Positions 17,037-25,559 of a stretch of DNA of 64,000 nucleotides are shown piece after piece. Position numbers and translations under genes: made by a program. Position 1 is the first letter of the stretch. Each line of letters opens with the position of its first letter. The notes under the pieces were generated by a model. That model searched no databases and was not told the DNA's origin. It worked only from the letters and a program-made list of their open reading frames with translations. Source of the stretch: Kitasatospora phosalacinea. Its GTDB lineage: Bacteria; Actinomycetota; Actinomycetes; Streptomycetales; Streptomycetaceae. The stretch covers positions 19,741 to 83,740 of the forward strand of contig NZ_JNYE01000047.1 of NCBI RefSeq assembly GCF_000717185.1. Reading direction: 5' to 3'.

Positions 17037-17966
17037 TCAACTGCCTCCGTTGGTGCGCTTGTTGACCAGCTTCAGGAACCCGAAGGAGAGCAGCAGGGTC
17101 GCTGCTGCGATCACCACGGAGGTGGCGGCGGCGGAGTAGACGTTGCCCTGCACGAACGCGTCCCGGTACACCTTCATCAGCGGCGACCAGGTCGAACTCA
17201 TCGAGTTGGTCAGCGGCTTGAGCGTCATCGGCTCCGCGAACACCTGGAGCGTGGCGATCATCGAGAAGAAGAAGGTCAGCACCAGCGACGGCGCCACCAG
17301 CGGGATCTTGACCCGCAGCGCGATCTGCAGCTCCGAGCAGCCGTCCAGCCGGGCCGCCTCGTACAGCTCGGCCGGCAGCGCCCGCAGCGAGGTGTAGATC
17401 ACGATCATGTTGAAGCCGGTGCCGCCCCACACCGCGATGTTCGCCATCGCCAGGTACAGCCCGCCGCCGTGCAGCAGGTCCGGGCCGCTCATCCCGGCCT
17501 GGGTCAGCAGGTAGTAGCCCGGGCTGACCTGCGGCAGGTACAGGAACCCCCACAGGGTGGACGCCACGATGCCCGGCACCGCGTACGGCAGGAAGATCAC
17601 CAGCCGGGAGAACGCCCCGAACCGCACCCGCGGCACGTCCAGCAGCAGGGCGAAGAACAGCGCCGCGCCCAGCATCGTCGGCACCAGCAGCGCCCCGTAC
17701 AGCAGCACCCGGCCCGAGCCCGACAGCAGTTCGGAGTCCGACAGCGCCGAGGTGTAGTTCGACAGCCCCGCCCACACCTCGGTGCGGGCGTGCGAGCCCA
17801 GGCCCAGGCCCTTCACCTTCACGGCGCGCAGGCTCAGGTACACCGCGAAGCCGATCGGCAGCGCGAAGAACAGCGTGAACAGCAGGGCGGCCGGGCCGAG
17901 GAAGCCGTACGGCGCGAGCGAGCCGCGGCGCCGGAGGGCGCGGGCAGCGGGGGGAGGGGAGGCCAT
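17037..17966 (-). CDS. Carbohydrate ABC transporter permease (MalF/UgpA-like)
   Basis: 309 aa, ATG 17966. First helix is FLGPAALLFTLFFALPIGFAVYL. Six membrane segments are expected, with the EAA motif EAARLDGCSELQIALRVKIP. It is the partner of the downstream permease. The gene is 100 bp downstream of the solute-binding lipoprotein gene, with a strong hairpin in the gap that would lower permease expression relative to the binding protein. Confidence 0.93.
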   Translation of the reverse strand: MASPPPAARALRRRGSLAPYGFLGPAALLFTLFFALPIGFAVYLSLRAVKVKGLGLGSHARTEVWAGLSNYTSALSDSELLSGSGRVLLYGALLVPTMLGAALFFALLLDVPRVRFGAFSRLVIFLPYAVPGIVASTLWGFLYLPQVSPGYYLLTQAGMSGPDLLHGGGLYLAMANIAVWGGTGFNMIVIYTSLRALPAELYEAARLDGCSELQIALRVKIPLVAPSLVLTFFFSMIATLQVFAEPMTLKPLTNSMSSTWSPLMKVYRDAFVQGNVYSAAATSVVIAAATLLLSFGFLKLVNKRTNGGS

Positions 17967-18016
17967 GGCGGCTCCTAGGGCCTTGGAGGGTTTCGCGGAA
18001 GGGGAGGGGGTGGGAA

Positions 18017-18050
18017 CCCGGTCCGCCGCTGGGCGGGGCGGCGGACCGGG
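18017..18050 (-). terminator. Intra-operon hairpin (attenuator-like)
   Basis: Perfect 13-bp stem CCCGGTCCGCCGC / GCGGCGGACCGGG around an 8-nt loop, in the gap between the solute-binding-protein gene and the first permease gene, all read leftward. Placement after a binding-protein gene is the classic site for partial termination or 3'-end protection that yields excess binding protein over membrane subunits. Confidence 0.75.
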
Positions 18051-18066
18051 GGCTCGGCGGGGCCGG

Positions 18067-19380
18067 TCAGCCGACCTGGAAGCCGTTCTTCTTCAGGTCC
18101 TCGACGGTGGACCGCTGCATCGCCGACAGCGCCGCGCCGAAGTCGCCCTTGTCCTGGGCGGCCTTGCCGAAGGCGTCCTTGAACGCCGAGTACGCCACGT
18201 TGACGTTCGGGCCCCAGGCGGCGGGGGCGGTGCCCTTGGCGATCTCCGCGGCCCTGGCGTAGAAGTCGGGCTGGTCGGCGAAGAACTCGGGGGCCGCCGA
18301 CAGCAGGCTGCCGGTCTGCGCCGAGGTGGCCGCCGGGTAGACGTTGACCTGCTGGACGAGGGCGGCCAGCGCCTCCGGGTCGGTGTTCAGCCAGGTGGCG
18401 AACTTCGCCGCGGCCTCCGCGTGGCCGGACTTCACGGCGCCGGTGGTCACGCCGGTCGCCGAGCCGCCCCAGCTGCCGGTCACCGAGGCGCCGGACTCCC
18501 ACTGCGGCAGCGGCGCCATCGCCCACTTGCCCTTGGTGTCCGGGGCCGAGCTGGTCAGCACGCCGGGCGCCCACACCGCCGAGACCCAGCCGACCTGGGT
18601 GCCGTCGTTGAGGGCCTTGCTCCAGGCCGGGGTGTACATCGGCTGGTTGTCGACCGCGCCGTCCTTGACCAGGCCGGACCAGAAGTCGGCGACCTTCTTC
18701 GTCGCCGGGTCGTCGATCGCGACCTTCCAGCTCTCGCCCGAGGTGGTCCACCACGCGGCGCCCGCCTGCTGGGCCAGGCCCGCGAACAGGCCCGGGTCGT
18801 TGGCGGAGAAGGTGGTCAGCGACTTGTCCGGGGCCTGCTGCTTGAGCGCGCGGGCGGTGGCGGCGAACTCGTCCCAGGTGGTGGGCACCTTGAGGCCGTA
18901 CTGCTCGAACAGGTCCTGCCGGTAGTAGAAGGCCAGCGGCGCGGTGTCCTCGGGGATCGCGTAGACCGCGTCCGAGCCGAGCGTGACCTGCTTCCACACC
19001 CCGTCCGCGAACTGCGACTTCGCGTCGCCCGCCTGCTTCGCGATGTCGGCCAGCACGTCGTTGGAGACCAGCGTCGGCAGCGCCTGGTACTCGGCCTGGA
19101 TCAGGTCCGGCGCGTTGCCCGCCTTCGCGGCGGTGATGGTCTTGGTGACCAGGTCGTCGCCGCCGGCCTGCTTCAGCACGCTGACCTGGACGTCCGGGTG
19201 CGCCTTGTTCCACACCTCGGCGACCTTGTCCATGTTCGGCGCCCAGGACCAGAACGTCAGCTTCACCGGGCCGGAGGCCGCCTTGGCGGCGTCGCCGGAG
19301 CCGCCGTCGGACGAGCACGCGGACAGCACGAGCGTGCCGCACAGGGCGGCGGCCGCGGCGAGGGCGAGGCGACGGTGCAT
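18067..19380 (-). CDS. Sugar-binding lipoprotein of ABC importer (family 1)
   Basis: 437 aa, ATG 19380 with GGAGG just upstream. A lipoprotein signal peptide ends in LVLSAC with the lipidated Cys at 22, followed by a Ser/Gly spacer. The mature part starts VKLTFWSWAPNMDKV and shows the family 1 extracellular solute-binding pattern (GNAPDLIQAEYQ, YAIPEDTAPLAFYYRQDLF, TWDEFAATARAL). It captures oligosaccharide outside the membrane for the two permeases downstream. The divergent GH42 enzyme suggests beta-galactosides or galacto-oligosaccharides as ligand; that is context inference. Confidence 0.94.
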   Translation of the reverse strand: MHRRLALAAAAALCGTLVLSACSSDGGSGDAAKAASGPVKLTFWSWAPNMDKVAEVWNKAHPDVQVSVLKQAGGDDLVTKTITAAKAGNAPDLIQAEYQALPTLVSNDVLADIAKQAGDAKSQFADGVWKQVTLGSDAVYAIPEDTAPLAFYYRQDLFEQYGLKVPTTWDEFAATARALKQQAPDKSLTTFSANDPGLFAGLAQQAGAAWWTTSGESWKVAIDDPATKKVADFWSGLVKDGAVDNQPMYTPAWSKALNDGTQVGWVSAVWAPGVLTSSAPDTKGKWAMAPLPQWESGASVTGSWGGSATGVTTGAVKSGHAEAAAKFATWLNTDPEALAALVQQVNVYPAATSAQTGSLLSAAPEFFADQPDFYARAAEIAKGTAPAAWGPNVNVAYSAFKDAFGKAAQDKGDFGAALSAMQRSTVEDLKKNGFQVG

Positions 19381-19524
19381 GGATCCTCCCGGGATCACGG
19401 AATTCGAGTGAGGGGGGCCGGGCGGCCGGCCGCCGCGCGAGGGGGTGCGCGGCGGCCCGCCCGGGGGAGTGGTGCGGGGGAGTTCTCGGCGTCGCGACGG
19501 CGGCGCTGGGGCCCGGTCCGTCGC

Positions 19525-19538
19525 TGTGCACGTTCACA
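19525..19538. promoter_or_regulatory. LacI-type operator O1
   Basis: TGTGCACGTTCACA, a near-perfect CG-centred palindrome of the kind bound by LacI-family proteins. It overlaps the -10 region of the leftward promoter for the binding-protein operon, a position that would block RNA polymerase. The same 16 bases (including the trailing GT) recur exactly 100 bp away. Confidence 0.85.
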
Positions 19539-19566
19539 GTACGGAAACCTGGGAGACACTTGTCAA
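19536..19566 (-). promoter_or_regulatory. Promoter of the sugar-uptake operon
   Basis: On the minus strand a consensus TTGACA (-35, 19566-19561) is followed, after 17 or 19 nt, by CGTACT or TACTGT as the -10 element. It overlaps operator O1 and lies about 155 bp upstream of the lipoprotein start. The spacing choice is uncertain; the -35 is unusually good for this genome. Confidence 0.65.
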
Positions 19567-19624
19567 TCCCTGAGCTCGTACGGTTATCTGGGCGAGACAC
19601 AGCGGCACCCGGATGTGACTAGGG

Positions 19625-19638
19625 TGTGCACGTTCACA
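19625..19638. promoter_or_regulatory. LacI-type operator O2
   Basis: Second identical TGTGCACGTTCACA, 22 bp before the beta-galactosidase start codon, so it sits in or next to the transcription start or leader of that gene. Repression of both divergent units by one regulator, possibly with looping between sites 100 bp apart, follows from the layout. Confidence 0.85.
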
Positions 19639-19660
19639 GTTCTTCTCGATGGAGCGCACC

Positions 19661-21703
19661 ATGGACCACCCGAGGTACCCCCGCCCGCTCGGCCTCGACC
19701 CGCTCGCCTACGGCGGCGACTACAACCCCGAGCAGTGGCCCGAGGAGGTCTGGGCCGAGGACGTCCGCCTGATGCGCGAGGCCGGGGTCACCATGGTGAG
19801 CGTCGGGATCTTCTCCTGGGCCCTGCTCGAACCCGAGCGCGGCCAGTACGAGTTCGGCTGGCTCGACCGCCTGCTCGACCTGCTGCACGCCCACGGCATC
19901 CGCGCCGACCTGGCCACCCCCACCGTCGTCCCGCCCGCCTGGTTCTACCGCGACCACCCCGAGGCGCTGCCCGTCACCCGCGAGGGCACCCGCTACGCCT
20001 TCGGCTCCCGCGGCGCGATCTGCCACAGCTCCCCCGCCTACCAGCACGCCGCCGCCGCGATCACCGAACAGCTCGCCCGCCGCTACGGCACCCACCCCGC
20101 CGTCGCCCTCTGGCACGTCCACAACGAGTACGGCGTCCCGGTCAGCGACTGCTACTGCGACGAGTCCGCCGCCCACTTCCGGCGCTGGCTGGGCGACCGC
20201 TACGGCACCCTCAAGGAACTCAACTCCGCCTGGGGAACCGCCTTCTGGGGCCAGCGCTACACCCGCTGGGACGACATCCAGCCGCCCCGCCTCACCCCCA
20301 CCGCGGGCAACCCCGCCCAGCAGCTCGACTACGCCCGCTTCACCAACGACGCGGTCCTCGCCAACTTCAAGCGCGAACGCGACCTGCTGCACCGCCTCGC
20401 CCCCGGCATCCCCGTCACCACCAACTTCATGACCGCCCTCAGCCAGTGCCAGTCCATGGACTACTGGGCCTGGGGCCGCGAGGTCGACCTGGTCGCCAAC
20501 GACCACTACCTCGTCGCCGAGGACCCGCGCAGCCAGATCAACCTCGCCATGGCCGCCGACCTCACCCGCTCCGTCGCCGCGGGCCGCCCCTGGCTGCTGC
20601 TCGAACACTCCACCGGCGCCGTCAACTGGCAGCCCCGCAACCTCGCCAAGCGCCCCGGCGAACTCGCCCGCAACAGCCTTGCGCACGTCGCCCGCGGCTC
20701 CGAGGGCGCGATGTTCTTCCAGTGGCGGGCCTCCCGCCACGGCTCCGAGAAGTTCCACTCCGCGATGCTCCCGCACGCCGGGACGAGCAGCCGGATCTGG
20801 CGCGAAGTCGTCGCACTGGGGCAGGAGCTGGGGTCGCTCGCGGAGATCCGCGACAGCCTGGTGCGGGCCGACGCCGCGATGCTCTGGGACTGGGAGTCCT
20901 GGTGGGCCCAGCGCCTGGAGTGGCGCCCCAGCATCGACCTGGACGCCCGCGAACGCGCCGAGGCCTGGTACACCGCGAGCTGGGACGCCCACCTCACCGT
21001 CGACTTCGCCCACCCCGAGGCCGACCTGAGCCGCTACCCGCTGGTCGTCGCCCCCGCCCTCTACCTCACCACCGAGGCCGCCGCCCGCAACCTCCGCCAG
21101 TACGTCGAGAACGGCGGCACCCTGCTGGTCTCCTGCTTCTCCGGCATCGTCGACGAGCACGACAGCGTCCACCCCGGCCCGCACCCCGGCGCCCTGCGCG
21201 AGGTCCTCGGACTCACCGTCGAGGAGTTCGCCCCGCTGCGGGCCGGCGCGGACGCCCGACTGGAGGGCCCCTCCGAACTGCGGGCCGCGGGCTGGACCGA
21301 GTACGTGGTGACCGAGGGCGCCGAGACGGTGTGGCGCTACGCCGACGGCCCCGACGGCGGCCCCGCCGCCGGAGGGCCCGCCGTCACCCGGCACGCCCTC
21401 GGCAACGGCCACGCCTGGTACGTCTCCGCCCGCCTCGACGACGCGGCCCTCGCCCGGGTGCTGCGCGCGGCCTCCGCCGACGCGGGCCTGCCCGAGCGCG
21501 GGCTCCCGCACGACGTCGAGGTGGTGGAACGGGTCGGCGAGCACGGCCGCTACCTCTTCGCGATCAACCACGGCGCCACCGACGCCGACCTGCCCGCCCC
21601 CGGCCCGGGCACCGAACTCCTCACCGGCGCCGAGGTCTCCGACACCCTCACCGTCCCCGCCGGACGGACCAGGGTGCTCCGCCACGGCGCCGGACGGGAC
21701 TGA
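19661..21703 (+). CDS. GH42 beta-galactosidase
   Basis: 680 aa from ATG 19661 (GGAG 6 nt upstream); an ATG four codons earlier is less well placed. N-terminal GGDYNPEQWPEEVW is the GH42 signature. The acid/base Glu156 is in WHVHNEYG, and the nucleophile is probably Glu315 in WLLLEHSTGAVNW. The TIM barrel is followed by a trimerisation domain (VVAPALYLTTEAAARNL) and a small C-terminal beta domain. No signal peptide, so it cleaves imported beta-galactosides in the cytoplasm. It is divergent from the uptake operon and under operator O2. Length and motif order are normal for the family. Confidence 0.95.
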   Translation: MDHPRYPRPLGLDPLAYGGDYNPEQWPEEVWAEDVRLMREAGVTMVSVGIFSWALLEPERGQYEFGWLDRLLDLLHAHGIRADLATPTVVPPAWFYRDHPEALPVTREGTRYAFGSRGAICHSSPAYQHAAAAITEQLARRYGTHPAVALWHVHNEYGVPVSDCYCDESAAHFRRWLGDRYGTLKELNSAWGTAFWGQRYTRWDDIQPPRLTPTAGNPAQQLDYARFTNDAVLANFKRERDLLHRLAPGIPVTTNFMTALSQCQSMDYWAWGREVDLVANDHYLVAEDPRSQINLAMAADLTRSVAAGRPWLLLEHSTGAVNWQPRNLAKRPGELARNSLAHVARGSEGAMFFQWRASRHGSEKFHSAMLPHAGTSSRIWREVVALGQELGSLAEIRDSLVRADAAMLWDWESWWAQRLEWRPSIDLDARERAEAWYTASWDAHLTVDFAHPEADLSRYPLVVAPALYLTTEAAARNLRQYVENGGTLLVSCFSGIVDEHDSVHPGPHPGALREVLGLTVEEFAPLRAGADARLEGPSELRAAGWTEYVVTEGAETVWRYADGPDGGPAAGGPAVTRHALGNGHAWYVSARLDDAALARVLRAASADAGLPERGLPHDVEVVERVGEHGRYLFAINHGATDADLPAPGPGTELLTGAEVSDTLTVPAGRTRVLRHGAGRD

Positions 21704-21734
21704 CGGCGGGGACCGAGCCTCCGGTGCTCCGGTG

Positions 21735-21766
21735 CCCCGGCGGCTCCGTCCCCCGGCGGCTCCGTC
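21735..21766. repeat. 16-bp tandem duplication at a gene end
   Basis: Two perfect copies of CCCCGGCGGCTCCGTC (21735-21750, 21751-21766). The second runs into the stop codon of the minus-strand LRV-like gene (stop bases 21765-21767). Confidence 0.8.
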
Positions 21767-22199
21767 AGGGTCGGCGGGCGGCCAGCACCCGCCGCAGGCC
21801 GCTGCGCAGCCGGGCCGAGGCACCGGGCAGCCGGCCGAGGGCGCGCAGCTCCTCCGGGTGCAGCTCGGGGCGCCCCGCCAGGGCCAGCACGGCCGCGTAC
21901 GGGCGGGCCCCGGCGGTGAGGCGCGCGGCGGCGGCGTCCAGGACGACCAGCAGGGCGGGGCGGTCCGCTGCCGGGTGCCCGGCCAGCAGGAGCAGCAGGG
22001 CGTTGTCGTTCCACGGGCCGTGCTCGGCCGGGACGTCGCGGCAGCGGGCGGCGAGGGCGAACAGCGCGTCGGCCCGCGCGTGCGGATTGGCCGCCACCGC
22101 CTGCCGGACGAACGGGTACTCCGATCCGGCCAGTTCGTGCAGGACCGCTGGGTCCTGCGAAGCCCCGGCCAGGTCCAGGTAGTAGGAGGGGGTGCGCAC
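21765..22199 (-). CDS. Small helical-repeat (LRV/HEAT-like) protein
   Basis: 144 aa, GTG 22199 with GGGAGG 4 nt upstream. It begins with TPSYYLDLAGASQDP, then helices of the form AVLHELAGSEYPFVRQAVAANPHARADALFALA, which is the leucine-rich-repeat-variant pattern (LA.s..p.VR.aVA.NP....L..La). The C-terminus is basic. No enzyme motif; a protein-binding scaffold is likely. It lies between a GH42 gene end and a divergent acetyltransferase and has no clear functional link to either. Confidence 0.75.
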   Translation of the reverse strand: MRTPSYYLDLAGASQDPAVLHELAGSEYPFVRQAVAANPHARADALFALAARCRDVPAEHGPWNDNALLLLLAGHPAADRPALLVVLDAAAARLTAGARPYAAVLALAGRPELHPEELRALGRLPGASARLRSGLRRVLAARRP

Positions 22200-22322
22200 G
22201 GAGCCTCCCGTCCCGGTGCCGGAAACCGCCATCCTGCCGGACGGCCCGGGCCGGGGCGAGCGGATTGTGCGGGCGCCCGAAAACCGCTTGCCCCGACGCC
22301 CGCGCCCGCCAATGATCCGTCC

Positions 22323-22868
22323 ATGGACCACGTGATACGAGCCGTGACCGGCGAGGACTGGCAGCAGGCCAGACAACTGCGGCTGGACGCCCTGCGGGAC
22401 CCGGTCGCGGGCATCGCCTTCCTGGACACGTACGACAACGCCGCCGCCAAGCCGGACGAGCACTGGCGGGCGCGGGCGGCCGGCTCCCGCGGGGAGACGG
22501 TCACGCAGCAGTTCGTCGCCGAGCGGGCGGACGGCGGCTGGGACGGGTCGGTGACGGTGCTGATCGAGCGGGCCGGCCACGAGGACGTCATGGGCGTGCC
22601 GGTCGAGGTGGACCAGGCCCACCTGGTGGGCGTGTTCGTCCGCCCCGAACAGCGCGGCACCGGTCTGGCCGGGGCCCTGTTCGACGCGGCGATCGCGTTC
22701 GCCCGCGGGCTCGACGAGCCGGTGGTCTCCCGCATCCGCCTCTACGTGCACCAGGACAACCAGCGGGCCGAAGCCTTCTACCGGAAGGTCGGCTTCACTC
22801 GTAGCGGCCGTTCCGTCCCCGTCCCGGGCGACGAGTCGTCCGTCGAGCACGAACTCGTCCTTGGCTAG
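22323..22868 (+). CDS. GNAT-family N-acetyltransferase
   Basis: 181 aa, ATG 22323. Acetyl-CoA binding motif A is present as LVGVFVRPEQRGTGLAGALFDAAIAFA (Q/RxxGxG/A: RGTGLA), followed by motif B RIRLYVHQDNQRAEAFYRKVGFTRSG. N-terminal VIRAVTGEDWQQARQLRLDAL and an aspartate-rich loop are usual for the family. The acceptor substrate cannot be predicted. The upstream gap of about 120 bp separates it from the divergent LRV-like gene. Confidence 0.92.
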   Translation: MDHVIRAVTGEDWQQARQLRLDALRDPVAGIAFLDTYDNAAAKPDEHWRARAAGSRGETVTQQFVAERADGGWDGSVTVLIERAGHEDVMGVPVEVDQAHLVGVFVRPEQRGTGLAGALFDAAIAFARGLDEPVVSRIRLYVHQDNQRAEAFYRKVGFTRSGRSVPVPGDESSVEHELVLG

Positions 22869-22926
22869 TCCTGGGCGGCGGGCCAGCGGCGGCGGGGCGG
22901 CGTCGGCGGGGCGGCGTCGGGCCGGG

Positions 22927-23571
22927 TCAGTCCTTGCGGCCCGTCGCGGCGACGGTGACGCCCAGCCCGATCATGGCGAGCCCGCCGACCCCGCCGACCA
23001 GGGAGAGCCGCTGCGGCGAGCGCGCGAACCACTCCCGGGCGGTGGCCGCGACCAGGCCCCACGCCATGTCGGAGGCCACGGCGATGAGGTTGAAGACCAG
23101 GCCCAGCAGCAGCATCTGCGCCGGGACGTGCCCCCGGCCGCGGTCGACGAACTGCGGCAGCACGGCGGCGAAGAACACGATGGTCTTGGGGTTGGTCACG
23201 CCGACGGCGAACCCCTCCCCGAACGTCCGCAGCCCGCCCCGGGCGGCTCCCGCTCCCGCCCCGCCGATCGCCGCCCGCAGCGACCCGCGCTCGCGCCACG
23301 CCTTGACGCCGAGGAACACCAGGTAGGCGGCCCCGGCCAGCTTGAGGAGCGTGAAGAGGAGGATCGAGCGCTCCACCACCGCGCCCACCCCGAACGCCAC
23401 GGCCACGACCAGGGCGTACGCGCCGAGGGTGTTCCCCACGACCGTGATCAGCGCGGCCCGGCGCCCCTGCGCCAGGGCCCGCCCGACCACGAACAGCACG
23501 CTCGGACCGGGGACCACGATCAGCAGGAAGGACACGGCGGCGAAGGCGAGCAAGCGGTCGGCAGGCACCAT
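22927..23571 (-). CDS. LysE-family amino-acid/metabolite exporter
   Basis: 214 aa from ATG 23571; an ATG three codons earlier (23580) is equally possible, as neither has a clear ribosome site. Six hydrophobic segments begin with LLAFAAVSFLLIVVPGPSVLFVVG, which holds the PGP motif typical of LysE/RhtB exporters. The FAVGVTNPKTIVFFAAVLPQFV segment has the NPK motif between helices 3 and 4. Such proteins export amino acids or related small metabolites by proton exchange. No neighbour points to the substrate. Confidence 0.93.
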   Translation of the reverse strand: MVPADRLLAFAAVSFLLIVVPGPSVLFVVGRALAQGRRAALITVVGNTLGAYALVVAVAFGVGAVVERSILLFTLLKLAGAAYLVFLGVKAWRERGSLRAAIGGAGAGAARGGLRTFGEGFAVGVTNPKTIVFFAAVLPQFVDRGRGHVPAQMLLLGLVFNLIAVASDMAWGLVAATAREWFARSPQRLSLVGGVGGLAMIGLGVTVAATGRKD

Positions 23572-23734
23572 GCGGGCCATGCAAGCACGGGGAGGGCCCG
23601 CCCCTCCAGCGGTTTTCCCGTTCGGGGCTTTGCCGGAGCTTTGCTGGCGGCCCGTCAACTCCCGCCCGCCGCACCACCCGCGCTCCTGCCCGCCGTTCGG
23701 GACGACTGGCCGGGACGGCCGACTGCGCAGTAAT

Positions 23735-23752
23735 TTAGTTCACATCAGCTAA
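23735..23752. promoter_or_regulatory. MarR-type operator upstream of MFS pump
   Basis: Imperfect 18-bp palindrome TTAG-N10-CTAA (12 of 18 positions symmetric), with an outer TAGTT/AACTA repeat, in an AT-rich island (about 23730-23760) that stands out in this genome. MarR/SlyA proteins favour such sites. It is 33 bp upstream of the MFS start and is probably bound by the MarR protein encoded just after the pump. Confidence 0.65.
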
Positions 23753-23785
23753 CTATCATCACGGCTTCCCAGGGGGCGGCAGGAG

Positions 23786-25558
23786 ATGGCGGACGTGGAC
23801 ATCGAGCAGGACACCAAGAAACGGTGGATCGGCGCGGAGCACCCGCGCTACAAGTGGGTGGCGCTGTCCAACACCACCCTCGGCATGCTGATCGCGACGA
23901 TCAACTCCTCGATCGTGCTGATCTCGCTGCCGGCGATCTTCAACGGCATCTACCTCAACCCGCTGGAGCCGGGCAACGTCAGCTACCTGCTGTGGATGCT
24001 GATGGGCTACATGCTGGTCACGGCGGTGCTGGTGGTGACGCTGGGGCGGCTCGGCGACATCTGGGGCCGGGTCCGGATCTACAACGCGGGCTTCCTGATC
24101 TTCACCGTCACCTCGGTGGTCCTCTCGCTCGACCCGATGGGCGGGGGCGGCGGCGCGCTCTGGCTGATCGGCTGGCGGGTGGTGCAGGCCGTCGGCGGCG
24201 CGATGCTGATGGCGAACTCCGCGGCCATCATCACCGACGCCTTCCCGGCCAGGCAGCGCGGCATGGCGCTCGGCGTCAACATGGTCGCCGCGATCGCCGG
24301 GTCCTTCATCGGCCTGGTCCTCGGCGGCGTCCTCGCCGAGTGGAACTGGCGGTCGATCTTCTGGGTCAACGTCCCGATCGGCATCATCGGCACCGTCTGG
24401 GCCTACCGCTCCCTGCACGAGACCGGCGTCCGCCGCCCCGGGAGGATCGACTGGTGGGGCAACGTCACCTTCGCCGTCGGCCTCACCGCGCTGCTCGCGG
24501 GCATCACCTACGGCATCCAGCCCTACGGCGGCCACACCATGGGATGGACCAACCCCTGGGTGCTGACCGGCCTGATCGGCGGGGCGGCCGTCCTGGTCGC
24601 GTTCTGCGTGATCGAGACCAGGGTCGCCGAACCGATGTTCCCGCTGCGCCTGTTCCGCGACCCGGTGTTCGCGGGCGGCAACCTGGCGACGCTGCTGGGC
24701 TCGATCGCCCGCGGCGGCCTGCAGTTCATGCTGATCGTCTGGCTGCAGGGCATCTGGCTGCCGCTGCACGGCTACGAGTACGAGCAGACCCCGCTCTGGG
24801 CGGGCATCTACCTGGTACCGCTGACCGTCGGCTTCCTCGCCGCCGGACCGATCGCCGGACACCTCTCGGACCGCTTCGGCGCCCGGATGTTCGCGGCCGG
24901 CGGCCTGGTCGTGATGGCCGCCTCGTTCGCCGGACTGCTGGCCCTGCCCACCGACTTCGGGTACGTGTGGTTCGCCCTGCTGGTGTTCCTCAACGGCCTC
25001 GGTGGCGGCCTGTTCGCCGCGCCCAACACCGCCCTGGTGATGTCCAGCGTCCCGGCCGCCGACCGCGGCGCCGCCTCCGGCATGCGGGCCACCTTCCAGA
25101 ACGCGGGCATGGTGCTCTCCATCGGCGTGTTCTTCTCGCTGATGGTGGCCGGCCTGGCCGGATCGCTCCCGCAGACCCTCAACGACGGCCTCACCGGCCA
25201 GGGCGTCTCGGCCGCCGACGCCCACGCGGTGGCCCAACTCCCGCCCGTCGGGACGCTGTTCGCGGCCTTCCTGGGCTACAACCCGATCCACGAACTGCTC
25301 GGCCCGCAGGTGCTCTCCGGCCTGCCCGCCTCCAACGCCCAGACCCTCACCGGGCGCGAGTTCTTCCCGCACCTGATCTCCGGACCGTTCCACGACGGCC
25401 TGATGGTGGTCTTCTCGCTCGCCATCGCGATGTCACTGGTCGCCGCCCTGGCCTCGCTGCTGCGCGGCCGCCGAACCGGTACGGTCGACGACGGCCCCGA
25501 CAGCGCCGCGATCACCGTCCCGGACGGGGGCACCGCGGTCTCCCGGGGCGCGGCGTGA
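23786..25558 (+). CDS. DHA2-type MFS multidrug exporter
   Basis: 590 aa, ATG 23786. Hydrophobic segments fit 14 helices: NTTLGMLIATINSSIVLISLPAIF with a D/N-for-Asp variant of motif D1, LGRLGDIWGRVRIYNAG (motif A), GWRVVQAVGGAMLM (motif B) and MVAAIAGSFIGLVLGGVLAEWNWRSIFWVNVPIG (motif C and following). An unusually long exported loop near residues 460-530 precedes the last helix. Drug:H+ antiport is the expected activity. The MarR gene follows after one base and a MarR-like operator lies upstream, so the pair looks autoregulated. Confidence 0.94.
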   Translation: MADVDIEQDTKKRWIGAEHPRYKWVALSNTTLGMLIATINSSIVLISLPAIFNGIYLNPLEPGNVSYLLWMLMGYMLVTAVLVVTLGRLGDIWGRVRIYNAGFLIFTVTSVVLSLDPMGGGGGALWLIGWRVVQAVGGAMLMANSAAIITDAFPARQRGMALGVNMVAAIAGSFIGLVLGGVLAEWNWRSIFWVNVPIGIIGTVWAYRSLHETGVRRPGRIDWWGNVTFAVGLTALLAGITYGIQPYGGHTMGWTNPWVLTGLIGGAAVLVAFCVIETRVAEPMFPLRLFRDPVFAGGNLATLLGSIARGGLQFMLIVWLQGIWLPLHGYEYEQTPLWAGIYLVPLTVGFLAAGPIAGHLSDRFGARMFAAGGLVVMAASFAGLLALPTDFGYVWFALLVFLNGLGGGLFAAPNTALVMSSVPAADRGAASGMRATFQNAGMVLSIGVFFSLMVAGLAGSLPQTLNDGLTGQGVSAADAHAVAQLPPVGTLFAAFLGYNPIHELLGPQVLSGLPASNAQTLTGREFFPHLISGPFHDGLMVVFSLAIAMSLVAALASLLRGRRTGTVDDGPDSAAITVPDGGTAVSRGAA

Positions 25559-25559
25559 C

